From Kaiparowitsia implicata GSE-PSE-MK54-09C (GTDB taxonomy: Bacteria; Cyanobacteriota; Cyanobacteriia; Elainellales; Elainellaceae), in assembly GCA_019359435.1 (NCBI GenBank), contig JAHHHI010000070.1:1-64000 (forward strand): DNA of 64,000 nt. Reading direction: 5' to 3'. Both the position numbers and the translations under genes were made by a program. The number at the start of each line of letters is the position of its first letter. The stretch's first letter is position 1. The notes beneath the pieces were generated by a model. It was not told the DNA's origin. It worked only from the letters and a program-made list of their open reading frames with translations, and did no database searches. Positions 44,309 through 52,413 of the stretch are shown here, in pieces.

Positions 44309-44530
44309 CTAGAACCGTTCTACTGGAGTCTGGCAGTCGGCAGGATTAACGCCAAACAGACCCGCAATGAATGGGCTAAACGTAATCGGCAAAAAGCCAA
44401 GTCCTGGCAGCACCTGATCGCTGGTACAAACAACCTGGCGATCATTAGCAGCAGTTACTGGGAACGTGACACTGAACACACAAACAGTCGATGCAATCAG
44501 CGAAATAGACACTCTTTGTAAAAGATGCAT
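44309..44530 (-). CDS. Small secreted protein with two Cys
   Basis: A 73-residue precursor starting MHLLQRVSISLIASTVCVFS, with a likely signal-peptidase site at PVTA|AND near residue 27. The mature part of about 46 residues contains two Cys (VVCTSD and ADCQTP) that could pair, and a hydrophobic middle (FLPITFSPFIAGLFG). AAAGAGG lies 6 bases before the ATG, which supports translation. The family is not recognised. Confidence 0.6.
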   Translation of the reverse strand: MHLLQRVSISLIASTVCVFSVTFPVTAANDRQVVCTSDQVLPGLGFLPITFSPFIAGLFGVNPADCQTPVERF

Positions 44531-44865
44531 AGTTGCCTCTTTGTAATGTACACGAACGATACGGCAAAACGCACAACTTGGATGCATCCTATCCGCAGTA
44601 AATTGATGCTGGCTAGTATATGGGTTCAGACTATTGAATTCTTAAATGGGTTAACAGCATTAATCTTTAGCGTTGCTGATTCGCGGGATAAATTATCTTC
44701 ATCCCAAACCCCTGGTTGCCTGACACAAGTCCCGAAAGCCTTGAAAATACGTTGGCGCAGAGCCGCAGGTCATAGCTTACAGATTGGAGCCGAAAGGCTT
44801 AATCCAATAGGCTTTAAGGCAACGCGACTGACGAGAGATCAGGGGTTTCCAGAGATGTGTCAGGC

Positions 44866-45100
44866 ACCCAGCCCAAACCCTTCTCCCCAAGGCGAAGAGC
44901 TTAAAAGGCTGGTTCTCTCGAGTGCATCCCAGTTTTGCAAGTTTGCCCTCATCCCCCAGCCCCTTCTCCCAAAACGGGAGAACGTGGGCCGGATTCAAAG
45001 TCCCGCTCTGAGAGAGGGAGAGGGATTTAGGGTGAGGGCGACAAAAGTGGGAGGCACCTGTTCTCTATCTTCTCGGGAGAGGGCTAGGGCGAGGAATTTG
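44866..45100. repeat. G+C-rich dispersed repeat, family D copy 1
   Basis: Strings such as CCCAAACCCTTCTCCCC, CTCATCCCCCAGCCCCTTCT and TCTGAGAGAGGGAGAGGG form a loose family that recurs at 48638, 53290 and 55424. An open frame runs through it (44525-45160), but its sequence is that of the repeat and is not a gene. The rest of the 44531-45441 gap shows no gene. Confidence 0.6.
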
Positions 45101-45441
45101 AGCGTGTTCATACCCAGATTCCGCAACGCCAACCTTAATCTTTTAGTAAAGACTGCTTAATTCTGAACCCAGATGGCCAATGCTCAGGCTTCTACGTTTA
45201 CGTTGCGCATTGTGGCTAGCAGGCTGAGAGGATGCAGACTATGCAATAAGCAGCTTTCATTATCTCAATCGGTCTTAAATTAAGGGATTGGCGCTATGGA
45301 CTATGTAGTTGGGTAGGTGTTCATAGATGCCGTCTGTGCAACACTGTCTGTAGCTATTAGGATGCTGCATTGCGTAAGGTAGGCGGCAAGCGATTATAGT
45401 CGGCAGCTATGGCAGGCAGGTACAGTTTACGAAGAGGATTT

Positions 45442-46107
45442 ATGGCGACCTATCTGGTCACAGGGGCAAATCGGGGCATTGGCTGCGAGTATTGCCGACA
45501 ACTGCACGCACGGGGTGACCGGGCGATCGCCGTCTGCCGCACCTCCTCTGACGAATTGCAGCAGCTTGGGGTACAGATCGAAGACGGCATCGACATCACC
45601 TCCGAGGCATCAGTAGCAGACTTGCGAAAGCGGCTAGGGGATACAGCCCTCGACGTGCTGATTAACAATGCTGGCATTTTAGAGCGCGTAACGCTGGATG
45701 ACCTAGACTTTGACAGCATTCGGCAACAGTTTGAGGTGAATGCACTGGGGCCGTTGCGCGTGACGCAAGCGCTGATGCCGTTGCTCAAACCCGGTGCAAA
45801 GGTGGTGATGATGACGAGCCGCATGGGGTCGATTGAAGACAATACATCTGGCGGCTCCTACGGCTACCGCATGTCAAAGGTGGCGCTGTCCATGGCAGGC
45901 AAGTCCCTAGCGCATGACCTCAAAACCCGCGAAATCGCTGTCGCCATTCTGCACCCGGGCCTGGTGCAAACCCGCATGACGAATTTTGCGTCAGGTGGCA
46001 TTACACCAGAGGATTCTGTAAAGGGATTGCTGGCGCGAATTGACGCGCTAACGCTGGAGAACACCGGCACATTTTGGCATGCCAAAGGCGACGTCTTACC
46101 TTGGTAG
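45442..46107 (+). CDS. Short-chain dehydrogenase/reductase
   Basis: A 221-residue classical-type SDR. The cofactor motif is TGANRGIG (about 7-14), the structural NNAG motif lies near residue 76, and the active site is Ser in MMTSRMGS with YRMSK (Tyr about 142, Lys about 146). It ends HPGLVQTRMTNF...NTGTFWHAKGDVLPW, like C-factor-type SDRs. The substrate is unknown. AAGAGG lies before the ATG at 45442. A small membrane-protein gene follows 53 bases downstream. Confidence 0.88.
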   Translation: MATYLVTGANRGIGCEYCRQLHARGDRAIAVCRTSSDELQQLGVQIEDGIDITSEASVADLRKRLGDTALDVLINNAGILERVTLDDLDFDSIRQQFEVNALGPLRVTQALMPLLKPGAKVVMMTSRMGSIEDNTSGGSYGYRMSKVALSMAGKSLAHDLKTREIAVAILHPGLVQTRMTNFASGGITPEDSVKGLLARIDALTLENTGTFWHAKGDVLPW

Positions 46108-46160
46108 AACAAGGCCTCGCGTATGCTAATCTCAGCGTTAGTTTTTTAGTGCGATCGCCC

Positions 46161-46421
46161 ATGGGTAGTCAATCAACCGCTAAAACCATTTTTCTGCTTG
46201 CCTCCATGGTGGGCTGGCTCATCGTGGGGGCCGCGCTGATGTACCTCTTTCCTCTCGTTGCTGATTGGCTCGTCTCGTCTGACCTGACCCATGTGTGGAT
46301 GGAGACCTTGGGGCGCAGCGGCTATAACCCTTCGCTGGCGTGGGTTGGCGGTGGCACAGCTCTTGCTCTCACTGTCTTGGGCAATGTCATTTGGTATCAG
46401 CAGTTTGACGGGCGGATTTAG
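46161..46421 (+). CDS. Small two-helix membrane protein
   Basis: An 86-residue protein with two hydrophobic segments: TIFLLASMVGWLIVGAALMYLF (about 8-29) and the C-terminal WVGGGTALALTVLGNVIWYQQF. Between them is a 30-residue loop. I recognise no family. The stop codon TAG lies at the very edge of the IS5-type remnant, whose terminal TAGGGCG provides it. The natural C-terminus may therefore have been changed by that insertion. Confidence 0.6.
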   Translation: MGSQSTAKTIFLLASMVGWLIVGAALMYLFPLVADWLVSSDLTHVWMETLGRSGYNPSLAWVGGGTALALTVLGNVIWYQQFDGRI

Positions 46422-46573
46422 GGCGTGTCATCAAATAAGCCAAATAATGGCAGCCGCTATGTAAATTGCACAGAGAAACGTCTTGGCCAGCTTGTCGTAG
46501 CGTGTTGTAATCGCTCGATACTGCTTGAGCTGAGCCAATAAATTCTCAATCGGATACCCGTTTTTGCAGACCT
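46419..46573 (-). mobile_element. IS5-type transposase C-terminal remnant with its terminal repeat
   Basis: Read on the minus strand, the frame GYPIENLLAQLKQYRAITTR followed by YDKLAKTFLCAIYIAAAIIWLI is the classic end of IS5-family (DDE) transposases. It stops at 46431-46433, and TAGGGCGTGTCATCAA (46419-46434) follows as the insertion-sequence end. The rest of the element is missing beyond 46573. The same terminal string ends the 131-bp MITEs at 8219 and 35334, so this element type is their likely source of transposase. Confidence 0.85.
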
Positions 46574-46643
46574 AGTTTAGCCCCTGACAAGCGGATGCTT
46601 CCTCTAGATCAGGGGCTGAAGCTTTGGGTCGCCAATTAGTAAC

Positions 46644-46769
46644 TAACCTGAGTTCGGGATAAGCTCAAACCCTTAATGTGCCGTGCGCGACGCGCACGGC
46701 ACATTAAGGGTTTTGGGGCATCGCGCGTCGCGCGATGCCCCAAAACCCTCTTAACCCGAACTGACGTTA
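46644..46769. repeat. 126-bp element with two large palindromes, family B copy 2
   Basis: The length is identical to the copy at 27297 and the ends are nearly identical, TAACCTGAGTTCGGG and CCCGAACTGACGTTA. The first palindrome here has GCCGTGC...GCACGGC where the other has GCTGTGC...GCACAGC, a two-sided change that preserves pairing. It sits between the IS5 remnant and the end of the rhodanese gene. Confidence 0.88.
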
Positions 46770-46809
46770 ACTAAATTGACTCAGAGTCTTCCATCGCGAA
46801 CAGCTGGGG

Positions 46810-48168
46810 TTACTCGATCCCCAGAGTATCGGCCAGCATCCGATGGAAGGCGGGTCGCGCGGTTTGGACGGCTCTTTCTAAATTCGGGTCGGGGTAGAGT
46901 TCGGTCATGAACCCCAGATCCAGCATGGAAAGCGTGGGTACGCCATCCTCTTCGTAGAAGGCCAGGTGGCCGCAGGGCATCATCGCCATGGTGTGCAGTC
47001 CGGCGGCAACAATATCGCTGCCGATGGCAGGATAGCAGATCTTGAGGGCCGTCACATCGCCACCGAGGAGGCCAATCTCAGCTAAAAACAGCCAGTCGTC
47101 TTGGCTCTCGGTATACTCGCGCACAAGTTGCGCCGCCGTCGCCGCCGGTTGGTTGAGCTGATAGATCAGAAAGTTATCTGGGTTGGTGGCGGCCGTAGCC
47201 TCTGGCGGCATATCTGGGTCATACCCTGTTGCCACCGGCAAATCGGCTTGGGCCGAATACTCCGTCCAGGAGCCTTCGTAGACCCGGACGTTGGGATAGT
47301 CCAGCAGGTGCTTCAGCACCACGTAGGGCAGGGTGGCTTCCTTGCCAGTACTACAGGTGACAATGATGGTGTCTTCCGGCGTAATTCCCCGTTCCACCAT
47401 CAGGGCTTGCAGCTGATCGCGGGGCTTCAGCTGGTGGAGGTTATCGTCCCCAACGGTCAACATCGGCCAGGGAATATTTTGGGCTCCGGGAATGTGGCCG
47501 TTGCGAATAAATAGCTCTTCTTCCCCAGCAAACAGAGCCGCCGGACGGGGGTCAATAAACACCACATCCGCATCTTCGGTCACGTACTGCCGCACCTGGT
47601 CTAAGGAGACTCGAATCGAGTCATTCTCCTGCATAGTAAACGAGCCAGGTTCGTACTGGGGAAAGGCTTGGCTCACGGGCAACCCAGCCTCCTGATAGCC
47701 CTTGAATCCCCCGTTTAGAATGGCTGCCTCATGACCACTGCGCTCTAACAAATAGGCCACCATCGTAGCGCCCAGGATGTTAGGGCCATCCGCGTAGATC
47801 ACCACTTGGCTATCATCGTTGACGCCCGCCTGTGAAAACAAACTGGCAATCTTTTGTGTCTGCCAGTACTGTACCGGTAAACGGCCATTCGGCCCTCGAA
47901 ACGTATTGTCAGCGAGGTGTACGGCCCCAGGTACATGACCGGACATATACTCCAGGGGGTTAATGCGCACATCCAAAATCTTCAGGTTAGGATCCTCACC
48001 GTGATCGGCTAACCACTGGGGACTGACAAGGTTAATATCGGGACTATCGGGACGGCTGTGGCTGGCTGACCAACTTGGCGAGGCCAGTAAGGGCACTACT
48101 GCAACCGTGACTAGGGCCAGCACAAAGGCAAACAACCGTCCTTTCCATCGGGTTATTCGAGAAAACAT
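46810..48168 (-). CDS. Exported tandem rhodanese protein with DUF302-like C-terminal domain
   Basis: A 452-residue precursor with a signal peptide (basic start, FAFVLALVTVAVVPLLAS, cleavage near SWSA at about residue 35). The first rhodanese domain (about 45-165) has YADGPN where the active-site Cys loop should be, so it is catalytically dead, as is usual in tandem rhodaneses. The second (about 186-310) carries TCSTGKEAT with active Cys272. The C-terminal 120 residues, with VTALKICYPAIGSDI, MMPCGHLAFYEEDG and LSMLDLGFMTELYPDP, look like a DUF302 domain. The protein probably moves sulfane sulfur (for example thiosulfate to cyanide or thiols) in the periplasm or lumen. A motif shared with the mddA-like gene lies 308 bases upstream. 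Confidence 0.85.
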   Translation of the reverse strand: MFSRITRWKGRLFAFVLALVTVAVVPLLASPSWSASHSRPDSPDINLVSPQWLADHGEDPNLKILDVRINPLEYMSGHVPGAVHLADNTFRGPNGRLPVQYWQTQKIASLFSQAGVNDDSQVVIYADGPNILGATMVAYLLERSGHEAAILNGGFKGYQEAGLPVSQAFPQYEPGSFTMQENDSIRVSLDQVRQYVTEDADVVFIDPRPAALFAGEEELFIRNGHIPGAQNIPWPMLTVGDDNLHQLKPRDQLQALMVERGITPEDTIIVTCSTGKEATLPYVVLKHLLDYPNVRVYEGSWTEYSAQADLPVATGYDPDMPPEATAATNPDNFLIYQLNQPAATAAQLVREYTESQDDWLFLAEIGLLGGDVTALKICYPAIGSDIVAAGLHTMAMMPCGHLAFYEEDGVPTLSMLDLGFMTELYPDPNLERAVQTARPAFHRMLADTLGIE

Positions 48169-48475
48169 CGATCAACTCCAACAAAATGCATACAACTATC
48201 CTTGAATCCATCTAGCCGGGAAGAACCTAGTCGGGAAGAACGATTTTGGCGGTTTAGGACAGGTGAGAAGGCTGCCGAGAAGTCTGTAGACCCTGAATCG
48301 AGAGTCATCTATGCCAAGTCCAGAGACCATACCAAGTCCATCTCAAGCAGTGTTCAGTTCGAGGAGTGTCGTTTTCCCACGGGCAGAACTCCAGTGCTGG
48401 ATTTGAACCGGGGTTATAGGTTGCCCAACAGCGTAGAATCAAGACCGTTTAATACTATTACTAAAGAGGGAACCG

Positions 48476-48496
48476 AGTCTTGAAAAAAAATGACCT
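48476..48496. promoter_or_regulatory. 21-bp motif shared with the mddA-like locus (copy 1)
   Basis: The string starts AGTCTTGAAAA and ends TGACCT. The copy at 51830-51850 differs at only one position, T for A in the A-run. Both lie in a divergent spacer between a sulfur-related minus-strand gene and a plus-strand AraC-type gene. Inside the motif, A-rich centre and flanks TCTTG/TGACC give no palindrome, as expected for an AraC-type monomer site. The rest of the 48169-49020 spacer has a G+C-rich family D repeat and no gene. Confidence 0.55.
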
Positions 48497-48637
48497 CAGG
48501 AGTTAACAGCCTGTCCAGTCAGGTCCGAAGCATTGTTGAAATGGATACATTGTCGATAGGCTTTGGGAGAATCGCCTGAAAAATGTTTGTTTAATTTAAT
48601 TTTTGGTGTTCTGAATTGAGATATTAAAGGCAAAAAC

Positions 48638-48752
48638 TGCCCTCACCCTAACCCTCTCTCGTTGGAAGAGAGAACCAGACTTCTAGCTCCCTTCTCTTTA
48701 GGGAGAAGGGTTGGGGATGATAGAAATCATATCTACATTCAGCAATGCCTAA
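48638..48752. repeat. Dispersed repeat, family D copy 2
   Basis: It contains CTGCCCTCACCCTAACCCTC, GACTTCTAGCTCCCTTCTC and the end ATCTACATTCAGCAATGCC. The last two strings recur almost unchanged at 55440-55540, and the first is related to 44950 and 53300. The element is intergenic, upstream of the AraC-type gene. Confidence 0.65.
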
Positions 48753-49020
48753 TTTTTTTATTTATTTACCAAACGAGACCCCACGCTTTCAGACCCCACG
48801 CTTTCAGAGGGACTGCTGGAGTGTTTGCCTGGTCTCGGTTTCAAATTGACAATATGATGGTTTCGAGTGCCATTGTAAAATGGTGTGAGGTGGGAAATTT
48901 CAGGGCTGCAACGCATTTCACTATTCTCGTTTCCACACAGATTGTGGGAATGCTCCCCAAGGGCTCTGCCTCTTCTACGCTCTCTCTGGACAGCAGAGCC
49001 GCATTAACTCGGTGGTTGCT

Positions 49021-49857
49021 ATGTTTCAATGGCAATATGCAATCAGACAACCTCACCCTATGCTGAAAGGCTTAGTGTGCCCTTACATTAGTCATTTCCA
49101 AAATTTAGAGCAACCAGTTCGGCTCTTGCAGGCTCCCAATCCCAACATTTACATTGTCATCGGATTTGGGGAGGCCTGTTCTCTGAAAAGCCAGGTTATA
49201 TCAGAGAAGTTGACATCCTTTCTGGTAGACGTAAAAACCTTTCCCATGATTACAGAACACAGTGGGAGGCAGTGTTTCATTTTAATTCCTCTGCCTCCTT
49301 GGTCGGGCTATCAGGTTTTGGGGGGGCGCTTGCTCGATTTCACTGAAAAGGTTATTCCCCTAACCGACATCTGGGGAAGAAAAGTCGATTTTCTGATGGA
49401 GCAGCTGAGCGAACAATCCTCCTGGCCAGACCGATTTTCTATCCTCGACCATTTTCTGATGGAGAAATTTGCTCAGTCTCAGTATGAGGTTCGTCCAGAA
49501 ATATACTGGGCCTGGCAGCAATTGGAGTCTAAAGGTGGTCGTCTTTCTATTCGAAAAATAGCTAAAAAAATCGGTTGGAGCGATCGCCATTTCTCAAAAT
49601 GCTTTCAGCAACACATTGGAGTCACGCCCAAATTGGCAGCCCGCCATATTCGCTTTTATGCAACTCTGAAACTGCTGAGAATGGCCCATGAGGATTCACT
49701 CAGCGCGATCGCACTATCTAGTGGCTATTCTGACCAAAGTCACTTTACTCGAGAATTTCATTCCTTTTCAGGATGGTCTCCAAAAACGTATCGAAATGCC
49801 CATGGGGCTGGTTTGGCAGGTATTTCAGGGTGCATTTTAACTGCATCCCAGCGGTAG
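49021..49857 (+). CDS. AraC family transcriptional regulator
   Basis: A 278-residue regulator. The C-terminal two-part helix-turn-helix is complete: SIRKIAKKIGWSDRHFSKCFQQHIGVTPKLAARHIRF (about 177-213), then SLSAIALSSGYSDQSHFTREFHSFSGWSPKTYR (about 225-257). The N-terminal domain has QPVRLLQAPNPNIYIVIGFG and MITEHSGRQCFILIPLPPW, which are also seen in the decayed gene at 51952. It is transcribed away from the rhodanese gene with 850 bases between them. I chose the ATG at 49021; a GTG lies 9 bases before. It is a likely regulator of its divergent neighbour. Confidence 0.88.
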   Translation: MFQWQYAIRQPHPMLKGLVCPYISHFQNLEQPVRLLQAPNPNIYIVIGFGEACSLKSQVISEKLTSFLVDVKTFPMITEHSGRQCFILIPLPPWSGYQVLGGRLLDFTEKVIPLTDIWGRKVDFLMEQLSEQSSWPDRFSILDHFLMEKFAQSQYEVRPEIYWAWQQLESKGGRLSIRKIAKKIGWSDRHFSKCFQQHIGVTPKLAARHIRFYATLKLLRMAHEDSLSAIALSSGYSDQSHFTREFHSFSGWSPKTYRNAHGAGLAGISGCILTASQR

Positions 49858-49919
49858 CTGTGGGTCTAAGTAATTGCAATTGCTCAACTAACGCGATGTG
49901 CAACTAATCCATCATAAGA

Positions 49920-50380
49920 TCACTGAGTAATAATACTGCTGAACTGGAGCCAAAGCCGCCCCTGCTGGTGGTTCAACCAAATCATCACGGTATGGGCGAG
50001 GATTTTACGGGCTAAGCGACTCGTCAGATGCCACAGGTCACGGCTGGAGACCCGCTCAATATCAAACGGCACAGATGGCCAATGACGGCTTCAACGCCCT
50101 GGCGGTGATGACTCAACAACCGATTAAAGTCAGCGTCGTAGGTGTGCATCGTTTTCCGCTGAGGCGTTAACAACTGAAGCCCTTGGTGCGCCAACTGAGT
50201 CGTTAGGCTTTGGCGGATATAGCCTTTATCGCCGAGCAGCAAGCCTTCAAGGCCCAAGACCAGTTCAGGGACGATATCGCGCTCATCCCCGTTGGCCGGG
50301 GTCACCGCTAGACCCAAGACAGCCCCTTGAGCGGTGATGAGCAGATGCCCTCGAAACCCATTTCTTTGGAATTAGTTGGA
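49920..50380 (-). mobile_element. IS982-type transposase remnant (truncated, frameshifted)
   Basis: The minus strand encodes GFRGHLLITAQGAVLGLAV, then LLLGDKGYIRQSLTTQLAHQ and GLQLLTPQRKTM, the second half of an IS982-family DDE transposase. In another frame it continues FDIERVSSRDLWHLTSRLAR and KILAHTVMIWLNHQQGR to a stop at 49920-49922. The frame changes near 50060 and the first half is missing beyond about 50380. It is dead. Confidence 0.8.
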
Positions 50381-50411
50381 CATCACGTCAATAGGACAGT
50401 TTGTCAGATTC

Positions 50412-50516
50412 TTATGGTGTTACTGCAAGCTTGATAAAGCTTCCCATTACGTTGCTCTGAATACCCACGACGTTCTTACCAATCTGGTTTACAACAGCAT
50501 CAAGTTCAGTAGCGTG
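50412..50516 (-). pseudogene. SDR fragment (N-terminal half piece)
   Basis: In one minus-strand frame this reads ATELDAVVNQIGKNVVGIQSNV, then diverges to a stop. It matches the segment that follows the first helix in classical SDRs (typically ELDAAV..IG..V.GVQ.DV). The glycine-rich start and the rest are missing. On the same strand, the C-terminal half of an SDR lies upstream of it, in the reverse of natural order. Confidence 0.55.
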
Positions 50517-50561
50517 CTTTCCTGGTCGAGTTCAGGAATTGCAAAGTTGATTACGTCTCGT

Positions 50562-50882
50562 TCAAACGGTAAAGCCGCCATCAATTTTGAGGCTCGCGCC
50601 CGTGACAAAAGCAGCTTCAGGGCTGGCGAGATAAGAGACCATGCCAGCCACCTCATTGCCCTGTCCGTAGCGACCGAGGGCAGTCACCTGGGTCATAACT
50701 GCGGCAAGGTCTCCATCTGCGGGATTCATATCGGTGTCAATCGGGCCAGGTTGGATGTTGTTGACCGTGATGCCGCGAGTCCCAAGATCGCGGGCAAGAC
50801 CACGGGTAAAACTGGCGATCGCTCCTAGCACTTCAACACTCGCATAGAAGGTATCTAAAGACTGAGCACACCTGTCACACAA
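50562..50882 (-). pseudogene. SDR fragment (C-terminal half)
   Basis: From GAIASFTRGLARDLGTRGIT through VNNIQPGPIDTDMNP to FVTGASLKIDGGFTV this is the last third of a classical SDR. The Rossmann half and the YxxxK active site are missing. The residues before GAIASF (CDRCAQSLDTFYASVEVL) do not belong to an SDR and run directly out of the DUF1326 remnant upstream. The fusion point lies next to a GCGATCGC site. Confidence 0.75.
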
Positions 50883-50964
50883 CGATGGCGATTCCCACCC
50901 AGCAGGGACAGATGGCTTTACAGGTGCAAACCTCGAGTAAGTTGCCTTCGAGTTTGTAAGTCAT
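50875..50964 (-). pseudogene. DUF1326 protein, N-terminal remnant
   Basis: The frame starts MTYKLEGNLLEVCTCKAICP followed by CWVG, the hallmark CxC...CPC start of DUF1326 proteins, then IAIVV and a stop. Family members are usually around 200 residues, so only the first tenth remains. AAGGAGG lies 8 bases before the ATG, and the start follows the mddA-like stop codon by 25 bases. It was thus originally cotranscribed with that gene. Confidence 0.7.
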
Positions 50965-50989
50965 ATCTATAACTCCTCCTTGATGATAT

Positions 50990-51745
50990 TTACTCTCCAT
51001 TACTGACCTGACGGCTTGGCCAGGGAATGAGCATATTGACCTGCTCCCGGTAGCGTCGGTAGCGATCGCCAAATCGGGCAATCAAATCTCGCTCTTCAAA
51101 CCAGATGCCGATAAAGATGTAAGCGGTTGTACCAATGGCAAACAGCAGATGGCCAACGGTCATCCTGAGGGTGGCCCAGAAGGCCATCGCAAACCCTAAA
51201 TAGATGGGATGCCGCACATACTTGTAAAGTAGTGGGGTTTGGAAATCCAGCGGTTCTGGCGGTTGCCCTTGCAGCTTCGCCCAAACCTGGCGCAGACCAA
51301 ACAAGTCAAAATGACTGATTAAGAAAGTACTGATCAGCACGATGGCCCAACCCAGCCAGAAAACCGCCTGGATGGCGGCTACCGCCACGGGCTGATCAAC
51401 GATCCAGACTGGTTGAGGGATGGGTCGCCACTGCCAGAGCAGCAGCACCAGCACCAGCGTTGCCGCCAGCACATAGGTCGAGCGCTCGACAGACTTTGGC
51501 ACAATGCGCGTCCACCAGCGCTTAAACCCCTGCCTTGCCATGCCACTATGCTGCACCGCAAACAGGCTCAACAGCGCAATATTGATCGCCAGGGCCACAG
51601 GCAATGGGGTAGCCTGGCCTGAATCAATCGTTTTCGGTACTGGCAGATTGCCGACAAAGGCAATGGTGTACAAAAAGGTGATAAAAAACAGCCCATACAC
51701 GATGACACCATAGGCCGCTGCTAAGATTCCTCCGAGAGTAAACAT
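50990..51745 (-). CDS. mddA: Methanethiol S-methyltransferase-like membrane protein (MddA/NnrU type)
   Basis: A 251-residue membrane protein with five or six hydrophobic helices. [22 protein letters not shown] (about 20-41), [53 protein letters not shown] and [13 protein letters not shown]...[18 protein letters not shown] match the pattern I know for MddA. MddA methylates methanethiol to dimethyl sulfide with S-adenosylmethionine. The RHPIYLG and EERDL motifs are shared with isoprenylcysteine methyltransferases and NnrU, so a different thiol or lipid substrate is possible. A strong AGGAGG precedes the ATG at 51745. A DUF1326 remnant follows 25 bases downstream, and a decayed AraC gene is divergent. 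Confidence 0.75.
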   Translation of the reverse strand: MFTLGGILAAAYGVIVYGLFFITFLYTIAFVGNLPVPKTIDSGQATPLPVALAINIALLSLFAVQHSGMARQGFKRWWTRIVPKSVERSTYVLAATLVLVLLLWQWRPIPQPVWIVDQPVAVAAIQAVFWLGWAIVLISTFLISHFDLFGLRQVWAKLQGQPPEPLDFQTPLLYKYVRHPIYLGFAMAFWATLRMTVGHLLFAIGTTAYIFIGIWFEERDLIARFGDRYRRYREQVNMLIPWPSRQVSNGE

Positions 51746-51829
51746 GGGGGGTTCCTCCTGCTGATAAAGCGGCTGTCGCATGGACAGTACCGCAACGTTG
51801 CAACGATCCTAGAGTTAAGCAATCCCTCC

Positions 51830-51850
51830 AGTCTTGAAAAAAATTGACCT
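51830..51850. promoter_or_regulatory. 21-bp motif shared with the rhodanese locus (copy 2)
   Basis: It begins AGTCTTGAAAA and ends TGACCT, with one base different from the copy at 48476-48496. It lies 85 bases upstream of the mddA-like start and 102 bases upstream of the decayed AraC-type frame. This position suits an activator or repressor site that controls both directions. Confidence 0.55.
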
Positions 51851-51951
51851 ATCCAGATGATGATCCTTGTTTCATGTCTCTCAGCTTGTTAAACTGACAG
51901 CAAATACCACCAAGGTGACGATGACTCACTTCTTGGGCTGACCGAGCAGGA

Positions 51952-52407
51952 GTGCAGGAGGTCAGGATATCTGGTATAGACACGACCGACCGGGAATATT
52001 TGGCGTGGCAGCCCGGCTCTGGCTTGACGCGCTGGCTGCATCACTATAGTGGCTTTTACGAAGCCTTGCCCCAGCCCGTACGCCGCCTGCAGGTGCCGAG
52101 GGCACAGGTTTCTTTGGTGCTGGGATGCGGCGATTAGCTGAAAATGCGCTCGGTTAGGTCTGAGTCGGCTCCGAAAACTTATCAGTCGTTTGTGGTTGGG
52201 ATAGAAGCCGATCCGTTGATTTCTGAACACAGTGGAACGCGCCACTGCATTGAAGTTTCACTGTCGCCCTGGGTGGCCCATCGACTATTTCAGGGGGCTG
52301 ACACTGACGTGGGTAAAGAGGCGATCGCCCATCACATCATGCATCAGTTTTTGCAGGTGCGGTCGGTCGAATTAGCAGCGGCCGAAACGTCTGCTAGCAA
52401 GCTCTAG
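51952..52407 (+). pseudogene. AraC-type regulator, decayed (internal stop, no DNA-binding domain)
   Basis: One frame carries YEALPQPVRRLQVPRAQVSL, VLGCGD, a TAG stop (52135-52137), then SFVVGIEADPLISEHSGTRH and CIEVSLSPWVAHRLFQG to a stop at 52407. These align well with QPVRLLQAPNPNIYIVIGFG and MITEHSGRQCFILIPLPPW of the intact regulator at 49021. The helix-turn-helix domain is absent. It was a paralogue that flanked the mddA-like gene just as the intact one flanks the rhodanese gene. Confidence 0.75.
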
Positions 52408-52413
52408 AAGGTT

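Noticed and set aside
44525-45160. 211-codon open frame on the plus strand
   Set aside because: Most of it runs through the G+C-rich dispersed repeat, it lacks a ribosome binding site and protein character, and it starts inside the leader of the opposite small secreted gene.
48376-48425. tRNA-like string (GGTTCAAATCCAGC on the minus strand)
   Set aside because: The T-arm does not pair properly and no acceptor stem, D-arm or anticodon arm can be drawn around it.
48202-48483. 93-codon plus-strand frame upstream of the AraC gene
   Set aside because: There is no ribosome binding site, no hydrophobic core or motif, and it lies in the regulatory spacer.
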